A stretch of DNA of 61,488 nt. It comes from an uncultured Nostoc sp. Lineage in GTDB: Bacteria > Cyanobacteriota > Cyanobacteriia > Cyanobacteriales > Nostocaceae. Positions 54,941 to 61,488 of this stretch are shown here, in pieces. The notes below the pieces were generated by a model. The model made no database searches. It had not been told where the DNA came from and worked only from the letters and a program-made list of their open reading frames with translations. The stretch is from positions 111,445 to 172,932 of the forward strand of contig NZ_CALMFY010000043.1 of NCBI RefSeq assembly GCF_937863485.1, read 5' to 3'. The number at the start of each line of letters is the position of its first letter. The first letter of the stretch is position 1. The position numbers were made by a program, and so were the translations under genes.

Positions 54941-55569
54941 GGGTTAGCTCCTTAATCACATAGTTAGGTAAGAAAAAATTCTAGGTTATCTTTAGATTGC
55001 CCAAGAAATTACCGATGCTCACAGCTTTTGGTAAAATAGTCAATAAATTTATAGTAATGCTGTGGATTATAAATTTTTATTTAAAAATATTCTTGAAAAT
55101 CAACTAGAATTCTAATTCTTGCTTCTAAGAAGTGTTGTTAATACATAAGTTTTGGATACTAAGCGATCGCACACCAACAAACCAATCAATGGGATATGTG
55201 CAATCAGGCAAGCGTTTGAGATAAAATCGCGATCGCCTAATATTTAAACAATCAGGCTAAATTAGAAACAAAATCAGCATAAAAAGTAAATATCATGAGT
55301 GTCAAAGGTCTGTTTTTGTAATTCCGCAGTCTTAGCAAGCTCGTACTTTACAAGATTTGCACGCTGCCGCTTTTATATAGCACTTCTCGAAACAAGGGGC
55401 TAAACAAGGGGTAAAGGTAAAATCCCCTTGTTAAAAATAGGCAAACTGACGCCACAGTCTACTAGTACAGCACGGCGGAAATAAGCAGACCATTAAAAAG
55501 CCCTAAAAAGGTTATTCCATAATACTTTTGACTTTTGACTTTTGAATGAGTGACTTCCGCCTTGCGGTA
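54941..55569. other. Gap with dispersed repeats
   Basis: 630 bases between two minus-strand genes. The words ccccttgttaaaaataggca and aactgacgccacagt at 55433-55466 match 16809-16851 closely, so a dispersed element is present in both places. A TTTTGAC heptamer run lies at 55527. The promoter of the hybrid kinase should be near 54950-55050. Confidence 0.5.
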
Positions 55570-57699
55570 CTAAGGTGTCCTCTGCGGTGGATTAGTAGGA
55601 TTAGGAACTGGGATAATTGGCACAATTATGGGCTTTGGTTTCTCGCTTTGCAGTTGAATCTGGGCTTGATTGCGGGCGTCTATTGCTTGTTGGTAATTAG
55701 GCTTGTATTTTATTGCTTGATTGTAAGATGCGATCGCATCTTGGTACCGTTTCAAATTTAATAGGGCATTACCTCTGTTATACCAGCTTTCGGAATGGTC
55801 TGGTTTATAACGAACTGCCTTATTATAAGATGCGATCGCATCTGCGTATTTCTGCAAACTGTATTGTGAATTCCCCAAATTATACCATAGTTGATAGTCG
55901 TTTCTCTTAAGTGTTGCTGCTTTGTTATAAGATTTTATTGCTTCTTCATAGCGTTGGGTTTGATGCAGCGACCAGCCCAGATTATACCATGCTTGATAGT
56001 TACTAGGATTGTATTTAATTACTTGATTAAAAGATTCAATTGCTTCTGGATAACGTTGTAAATTCATGAGGATATTACTTCTCGCCAACCAAGCTTGATA
56101 ATAATTTGGCTGGTATTGCACTGCTTTATCATAAGCTGTGAACGCATCTCGGTAGCGTCGCAACTTGACTAGCGCGTTTCCCCAATTATACCAAGCTTGC
56201 TCGTAATCTGGTTTTAAATCAACGACTTTTTCATAGGCTGCGATCGCATCTTCATATCGCTTAGAATACTGCAAAGCTAATCCTTTTTTATACCAAGCTT
56301 CGTAATTATCTGGCTTGAATTCAATCGCTTTTTCATAAGATTTAATTGCTTGATCATATTGATTTAAATTACTTAAAGCTTCACCTTTAGCGTTCCAGAC
56401 TTCCGAGTTTTTATCATTTAATTGTAAAGCTTTGTCAAAAGAGGCGATCGCTTCTTGATATCGCTGTAAACTTACCAATACAAAGCCTCGTCCGCTCCAA
56501 GCTTCAAAATAATCTGGCTGAATTTGAATTGCTTTATCATATGCAGTTAATGCTTCTTTATATTTTTTTAATTTATACAGCGTTTTGCCTTGACCATTCC
56601 ATCCTTGAGCATAATCTGGTCTAATATTAATGGCTTTTTCATATACTTCTAATGCGTCTTGATAGCGTTGCAAATCAAAAAATGTATTTCCTTGCTTAGA
56701 TAATTCTATGGCATTATTTGAATTAATGTAATTAAAAATAAATATTGATGCTACTCCACTGACCCCAATTAAAAATATTGCTAGGAAAATTTTAACTAAT
56801 ATTCCTTTTTTAGGTTGGGGTTTGGTTATATTCTTTGGTGGAGAAATAGGAGTTAACGCTATTGTCTGAGCAGGTGGTTGGATTAACTCTTTCAACGCTT
56901 GTAATGCTACCGTTGCCGAAGGATAGCGTTGCCGAAAGTCGTAGCACACCATTTTATCTAAGAATTGAGCGAATTCTGGCGTTACCGTGGCTTGATTGTG
57001 CCAGATGATTTCATTAGTATCAGCATCTTTTGCTATTTCCTCTGGTGATAATCCAGTCAAAGCTTGAATAGCAATTATTCCCGCAGCATAAATATCACTG
57101 CTTAATTTTGGTGTACCATGAGCTTGTTCACTAGGAATATATCCAGGCGTACCTATAGCAACGGTACCTCTAGTTGAGCCTTCAGGAGTAATCACCTGGG
57201 TAGTAATTTGTTTAACTGCACCAAAATCAATTAAGATTAATTTGCCATCCTGGTGGCGTCTGAGGATATTTCCGGGATTAACATCACGGTGAATTACATT
57301 CTGTTGATGGACAAATTCTAGAATTGTCAAAATTTCTTGCAAAAGTGAAATTACTTGGTCTTGAGTTAGGGTTTTACCTGGTATTAATTCTTGACTCAAG
57401 TCGTGGCCTTTGATCAATTCCTGTACGAGATAGAATTCGGCATTTTCCTCAAAGTAAGCTAAAAGTTGAGGAATGCGATCGTGAGTTCCTAATTTATATA
57501 GAACTTGTGCTTCTGTATCAAATAAACGCCTAGCTGTCTCCAAAGTTACTGGATCAGTAGCCTGAAGCTTAAGTTTTTTGACAACACATTGAGGTGATCC
57601 GGGTAATTGAGTATCATAAGCCACAAATGTTTCACCAAAACCCCCTCCTCCCAAGTTACTAATAATTTGGTATCTTCCAACAAGTGTGTTTCCTAGCAT
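55570..57699 (-). CDS. Serine/threonine protein kinase with C-terminal TPR array
   Basis: A 709-residue protein. The kinase domain (about 1-275) is orthodox: LGGGGFGETFVAYD glycine loop, CVVKKLK lysine, VIHRDVNPGNIL, IDFGAVKQ and GTPGYIPSEQ. A membrane helix near residues 300-325 (VKIFLAIFLIGVSGVASIFI) is followed by about ten TPR repeats (for example YQDALEVYEKAINIRPDYAQ and YQDAIASYNQAIKYKPNYQQ), then a proline-rich end. The TPR part is probably periplasmic and could sense partners. The DNA of the TPRs is repetitive. Confidence 0.95.
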   Translation of the reverse strand: MLGNTLVGRYQIISNLGGGGFGETFVAYDTQLPGSPQCVVKKLKLQATDPVTLETARRLFDTEAQVLYKLGTHDRIPQLLAYFEENAEFYLVQELIKGHDLSQELIPGKTLTQDQVISLLQEILTILEFVHQQNVIHRDVNPGNILRRHQDGKLILIDFGAVKQITTQVITPEGSTRGTVAIGTPGYIPSEQAHGTPKLSSDIYAAGIIAIQALTGLSPEEIAKDADTNEIIWHNQATVTPEFAQFLDKMVCYDFRQRYPSATVALQALKELIQPPAQTIALTPISPPKNITKPQPKKGILVKIFLAIFLIGVSGVASIFIFNYINSNNAIELSKQGNTFFDLQRYQDALEVYEKAINIRPDYAQGWNGQGKTLYKLKKYKEALTAYDKAIQIQPDYFEAWSGRGFVLVSLQRYQEAIASFDKALQLNDKNSEVWNAKGEALSNLNQYDQAIKSYEKAIEFKPDNYEAWYKKGLALQYSKRYEDAIAAYEKVVDLKPDYEQAWYNWGNALVKLRRYRDAFTAYDKAVQYQPNYYQAWLARSNILMNLQRYPEAIESFNQVIKYNPSNYQAWYNLGWSLHQTQRYEEAIKSYNKAATLKRNDYQLWYNLGNSQYSLQKYADAIASYNKAVRYKPDHSESWYNRGNALLNLKRYQDAIASYNQAIKYKPNYQQAIDARNQAQIQLQSEKPKPIIVPIIPVPNPTNPPQRTP

Positions 57700-57880
57700 C
57701 TCGTTTGCCTAGTTAAGTGCGATGCGATCTGATTTCAATCTTGCCACACGTTAAGCAGAAGTGAGGGAGTGGGGAGTGGGGAGTAGGGAGAAGATAGGGA
57801 ACCGCTTGGATGATGACTTGTTTGGTGTTTCTTAATTACGAATTATGTTAGCGAGTTTTTGAGCGTTCTTACGAATTAAT

Positions 57881-58582
57881 ATGATTCCTATTAGTGATAA
57901 TATTCGTTGTCGGAGTAAACCGATTATTAATTACTGGCTGATTAGCATTAATATTGCCATATTTTTAGGGGAACTTAAACTAGAATTTAGTGATGAATTG
58001 GGCTATTTTGTCAATAGTTGGGGTGTGATTCCAGCCCAGATTAGTAGCGCAATTACAAATGCGGTATTTTTCAACAACTCTGCTGCTTGGATAATTGTAA
58101 TTTGGCAAACATTATCACTACTTTTGGGAATATTTATACATGGCAGTTTTAGTCAAATATTGGGAAATCTGTTATTTTTGTGGGTTTTTGGGAAGACTGT
58201 AGAAAATATTCTGGGACATAGACGCTATCTAGGATTTTATCTGGCTGCTGGGGTGATCACAGGGATAGTCCAAATTCTGGCTGAACCGAGTTTGACAGTA
58301 CCATTGATTGGGGCAAATGGTGCGATCGCAGCTGTTTTAGGAGCATATGTTCTGAAATTTCCTAAAGCTAAAATTGACACAATTTTGCCGCTAATAATCT
58401 TGTATATCCCCATCGAACTTCCAGCCTTTTTCTATATATTTTGGTGGTTTTTGCAACAATTATTTTATGGTATAGGCAGTTTAAATATTCCCCCTGCTGG
58501 TGTAAATCAATCGGGTGTTGTCTTCTGGGGGCAGGTTGTGGGATTATTGATTGGTGCAGCTTTCATGCGATTGAAAAGATGA
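57881..58582 (+). CDS. Rhomboid-family protein lacking Ser/His dyad
   Basis: A 233-residue polytopic membrane protein with the rhomboid layout: HGSFSQILGNLLFLWVFGKT in helix 2, then GHRRYLGFYLAAGVITG. In active rhomboids the helix 4 motif is GxSG. Here it is GANG, with N146 where the serine should be. The helix 6 histidine is also missing: FWGQVVG has Q218. Both catalytic residues are thus replaced, so this should be a pseudoprotease, as in iRhom/derlin relatives. The frame is intact over the whole length, which suggests it is kept. The ATG at 57881 gives MIPISDNIRCRSKPI. Confidence 0.8.
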   Translation: MIPISDNIRCRSKPIINYWLISINIAIFLGELKLEFSDELGYFVNSWGVIPAQISSAITNAVFFNNSAAWIIVIWQTLSLLLGIFIHGSFSQILGNLLFLWVFGKTVENILGHRRYLGFYLAAGVITGIVQILAEPSLTVPLIGANGAIAAVLGAYVLKFPKAKIDTILPLIILYIPIELPAFFYIFWWFLQQLFYGIGSLNIPPAGVNQSGVVFWGQVVGLLIGAAFMRLKR

Positions 58583-58779
58583 GTGATTACTAAATCACTG
58601 CTGGATGCAAAGCGTCTTGTCGTTAGACGCCGCTCTTAATAATCGTCAGATGTCTTTTGGCTAAAACTTCTATGTACCTTTTGATGTATTGTATTTTTCA
58701 ACGAAAAAATCCATACTGCTAAAGCTAGGGGATGCCTACTCTTCAAATCGGTATTGTTTAGTTCTGAGCAGTGTAAAAA

Positions 58780-61425
58780 ATGCCAAATATTGATAAAACT
58801 AACTTTCAAGTCACTGATGAATTAACAGTTCTGCGGCATCGTGTGGCTGAGTTAGAGGAATCAGAAATATCTTATCAACAAAGGCAAGCAGCGCTTGAGG
58901 AACAACTAACAAAACTAGAAACAGAATTAGCAATAGCAACACAGAATCCCCAGATTCAAGTTGTCGAGTATGGCATTAAATCGCATCTTCAACAGGGAAT
59001 ATCCACAGCCTTTAATCTACCAACAGATGTGGCGGTGAGTTTACAGCAACTCCAAGAAGAAATTGCACAGCGACAGCAGGTAGAAGTCTCCCTGAGGGAG
59101 AGTGAAGAACGGCTCAGGCTTGCTCTAGATGCTTCCCAGATGGGCTTGTGGGATTGGAATATTGTTACCAATCAAGTCATCTGGTCTGAAAATCATGAAG
59201 TGCTTTTTGGTCTGCTTCCAGGGAGTTTTGAGGGCACTTATGAGGCGTTTCTGAAGTGCGTTTATCGTGAAGACAGGCAATCTGTAATGCAAGTTATTGC
59301 CCAGGCTTTAAGACAAAAGACTGACTACAACAATGAATATCGCATAGTTCGATTAGATCAAAGTGTACATTGGATTTCTGCCAAGGGAAAATTTATTTAT
59401 GACGATCAGGGACAAGCGGTGCGAATGATCGGAGTTTGTATGGAAACTACTGTGTGCAAGCAGGCAGAAGAAAGTACTCGTGAACTAACAACCCAAGTTC
59501 AAGAACAGGCAAATATTTTAAATGCTATCCTCACTGCATCAGTAGATCACATTTACATCTTTAATCGCAGAGGTTGCTATCAGTATGTCAGTCGTGATGG
59601 AGCTACTCTATTAGGCTTAAATCCCCAGGATATCATCGGAAAAACTTTGCCAGAATTGGATTTACCTACAGACCTTGTAGAGCAGGTTGATAATCAACGA
59701 CAAGCTGTGATGAAAACTGGGCAGCCGATTAAGGATGAGTGTGAATATCTTACTGCTGATGGAGTGCATTATTATGAATACATCCTCACAGCATTACGGA
59801 ATTCCAATCAAACTATTGAAGGCGTAATTAGTGTTTATCACGATATTACCGAACACAAACGGGCAGAAAAATCATTACGTGAAAGTGAAGCGCGATTTCG
59901 GCGTTTATTTGAATCTAATCTGATTGGAGTCGCTTTTTGGAATGTGGATGGCTTTATTATTGATGCCAATGATGCCTTTCTTCAACTAGCTGGCTACACT
60001 CGTGATCAGTTTGCCACCTTAGGGAGAATTAATTGGAGAGAACTTACTCCTGTCGAGTATAAGGATTTAGACGATCGCGCCCTTTTGGAGGTGCAAACCA
60101 GTGGAGTTTCCAGAATTTATGAGAAAGAGTACATCCACCGCAACGGAAAGCGAGTACCAATTGTTTTGGGGATAGCCTTGCTGAATGACTCCCAGGATAA
60201 TTGTGTTGCTTTTGTACTCGATATTACCGAGCGTAAATTAGCCGAGAAAGAATGCGATCGCCTCCTTGAACGAGAAAGAACAGCACGCCAACAAGCAGAA
60301 ATCGCCAACAAAATCAAAAATGAATTTTTGGGGGTTCTCTCCCATGAACTGCGAACCCCACTCAACTCCCTTCTGGGGTGGTCGAAAATGCTGCGGACTC
60401 GCAAGTTTGATGAAAAAACCACTAACCACGCCTTGGAAACCATTGAACGCAACGCCAAGTTACAAACCCAGCTAATTGAAGATTTGTTGGATGTATCTCA
60501 CATCCTCCAAGGAAAATTAAACTTGAATATCTGTCCGGTAAGCTTGGTAATGGTAGTTGAAGCAGCACTAAAGACAGTACAACTAGCCGCACAAGCTAAG
60601 TCAATTCAAATTCAGACCATATTTGATCCCACTTTGGGACAAGTGATCGGCGACCCAAATCGGCTGCAACAAGTTGTGTGGAACTTGCTCTCTAATGCAG
60701 TAAAATTTACACCAACAGGAGGACGGGTAGAAATTCGACTCATGGAAGCTGCTAACCAGGCTCAAATTCAGGTCAGTGATACAGGTAAGGGAATTTCCCT
60801 AGACTTTTTATCTTATGTATTTGATTACTTTCGCCAAGCTGATGGCACAACTACTCGGACATTTGGGGGATTAGGTTTAGGATTAGCAATCGTGCGTAAG
60901 GTTGTAGAAATGCATGGGGGAAAAGTTCAAGCCGAAAGTCCTGGAGAAGGATCGGGTGCAACCTTCACTGTTGAGCTACCCCTTTTAGTCAGAAGTGAAG
61001 ATGTTAGGTATGAAGAGAATGAGTCTTTAGATTCTGAGCCAGAATCCTCGCTGCTCTCAAACACTCAAGTTTTGGTGGTAGACGATGAACCCGATATCCG
61101 CGACTTAATTACCTTTATTTTGCAAGACTACGGTGCAGAAGTAACCGCCGTATCCTCAGCACAGGAAGCATTACAAGCGCTGTCTGAGTCGATACCAGAT
61201 GTTTTAATTAGCGATATTGGAATGCCAAAGACAGACGGTTATATGCTGATGCGGGAAGTGAGAGCGCGATCGCCTCAACAAGGAGGACACGTACCAGCGA
61301 TCGCTTTGACGGCTTATGCAGGGGAAATGAATCAACAGCAAGCGCTAGCAGCAGGATTTCAAATGCATATTTCTAAACCAGTAGATCCAGATGTATTGCT
61401 GAAAGCGATCGCTGATTTAAGGTAA
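58780..61425 (+). CDS. PAS-domain hybrid histidine kinase with receiver
   Basis: An 881-residue soluble protein. An N-terminal coiled coil (LRHRVAELEESEISYQQRQA) is followed by three PAS/PAC units (about 115-235, 245-360, 370-485; LALDASQMGLWDWN, HITEHKR-type linkers). Then come HisKA FLGVLSHELRTPLNSLLGWS, HATPase GGLGLGLAIVRKVV, and a C-terminal receiver with VVDDEPDIRDL, LISDIGMPKTDGY and the conserved ALTAYAG and SKPVD. There are no membrane helices, so it senses a cytosolic cue, possibly redox or light by PAS. The gene is complete, and 63 bases remain after its stop. Confidence 0.95.
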   Translation: MPNIDKTNFQVTDELTVLRHRVAELEESEISYQQRQAALEEQLTKLETELAIATQNPQIQVVEYGIKSHLQQGISTAFNLPTDVAVSLQQLQEEIAQRQQVEVSLRESEERLRLALDASQMGLWDWNIVTNQVIWSENHEVLFGLLPGSFEGTYEAFLKCVYREDRQSVMQVIAQALRQKTDYNNEYRIVRLDQSVHWISAKGKFIYDDQGQAVRMIGVCMETTVCKQAEESTRELTTQVQEQANILNAILTASVDHIYIFNRRGCYQYVSRDGATLLGLNPQDIIGKTLPELDLPTDLVEQVDNQRQAVMKTGQPIKDECEYLTADGVHYYEYILTALRNSNQTIEGVISVYHDITEHKRAEKSLRESEARFRRLFESNLIGVAFWNVDGFIIDANDAFLQLAGYTRDQFATLGRINWRELTPVEYKDLDDRALLEVQTSGVSRIYEKEYIHRNGKRVPIVLGIALLNDSQDNCVAFVLDITERKLAEKECDRLLERERTARQQAEIANKIKNEFLGVLSHELRTPLNSLLGWSKMLRTRKFDEKTTNHALETIERNAKLQTQLIEDLLDVSHILQGKLNLNICPVSLVMVVEAALKTVQLAAQAKSIQIQTIFDPTLGQVIGDPNRLQQVVWNLLSNAVKFTPTGGRVEIRLMEAANQAQIQVSDTGKGISLDFLSYVFDYFRQADGTTTRTFGGLGLGLAIVRKVVEMHGGKVQAESPGEGSGATFTVELPLLVRSEDVRYEENESLDSEPESSLLSNTQVLVVDDEPDIRDLITFILQDYGAEVTAVSSAQEALQALSESIPDVLISDIGMPKTDGYMLMREVRARSPQQGGHVPAIALTAYAGEMNQQQALAAGFQMHISKPVDPDVLLKAIADLR

Positions 61426-61488
61426 GCGTCCCAGGGAGCATCTCAGTTTTTGAAGTACCTCAAACCGACAATAATCCATTAAGGTAGG
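61426..61488. other. Window end
   Basis: 63 bases after the kinase stop with no feature visible. Confidence 0.3.

Overview
The window looks like chromosomal DNA of a filamentous, heterocyst-forming cyanobacterium close to Nostoc. The evidence is the very frequent HIP1 octamer (GCGATCGC and its GCGATC core), 7-bp short tandem repeats, many miniature inverted-repeat elements, a DUF2555 gene beside coaBC, a PEP-CTERM exoprotein, serine/threonine kinases fused to TPR repeats, and large hybrid histidine kinases. No rRNA, tRNA or CRISPR array was recognised.

Layout. 0.1-6.1 kb: housekeeping genes (purH, esterase, DUF2555, coaBC) with two decayed genes between them, an RTX-repeat protein and a short-chain dehydrogenase. 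6.2-14.3 kb: a compact three-gene operon read here as a pPIWI-RE conflict island. It encodes a zinc-ribbon plus PD-(D/E)xK nuclease, a DinG-like helicase with a probable Fe-S cysteine cluster, and a pPIWI-RE protein of the Argonaute/PIWI superfamily. A promoter with an overlapping 9-bp inverted repeat precedes it, and a 41-bp hairpin-forming tandem repeat follows. 15.0-16.5 kb: a RemA-like gene paired with a spore-photoproduct-lyase-type radical SAM gene. 16.5-22.8 kb: a graveyard of IS4-, IS630- and IS1-type remnants mixed with truncated or fused genes (SnoaL, condensation domain, alpha/beta hydrolase, DsbA, two AraC regulators in inverted orientation). 22.9-26.5 kb: an intact site-2 protease, then a dead siderophore-uptake locus (frameshifted PchR-type regulator, two TonB-receptor fragments).

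26.5-34 kb: a GHL10 family protein, a secreted duplicated-domain protein, a truncated NTPase-like gene, a MoxR ATPase with its DUF4350 partner, then repeats. 34-37.4 kb: a large RapA/DpdE-type SNF2 helicase with a clear terminator. 37.4-39.7 kb: dense repeats (hairpin, MITEs, a 21-bp nine-copy array), an S4-domain gene, arfB and a 58-residue membrane protein. 39.7-48.6 kb: pyridoxamine-oxidase-like, DUF937, DUF697 GTPase, frameshifted DUF2806, class I aldolase and two exported proteins. 49-61.4 kb: a signalling block with two STPK genes, a response regulator/kinase that overlaps a hybrid kinase, a rhomboid homologue lacking its catalytic residues, and a PAS hybrid kinase.

The strongest candidate for an unusual system is the pPIWI-RE island. 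The richest genome-dynamics story is the pair of related tandem-repeat loci at 14.4 and 38.0 kb. They share a downstream sequence that is intact at one locus and interrupted by a MITE with a clean 5-bp target duplication at the other. Frameshift calls rest on reading the given sequence and could include sequencing errors.
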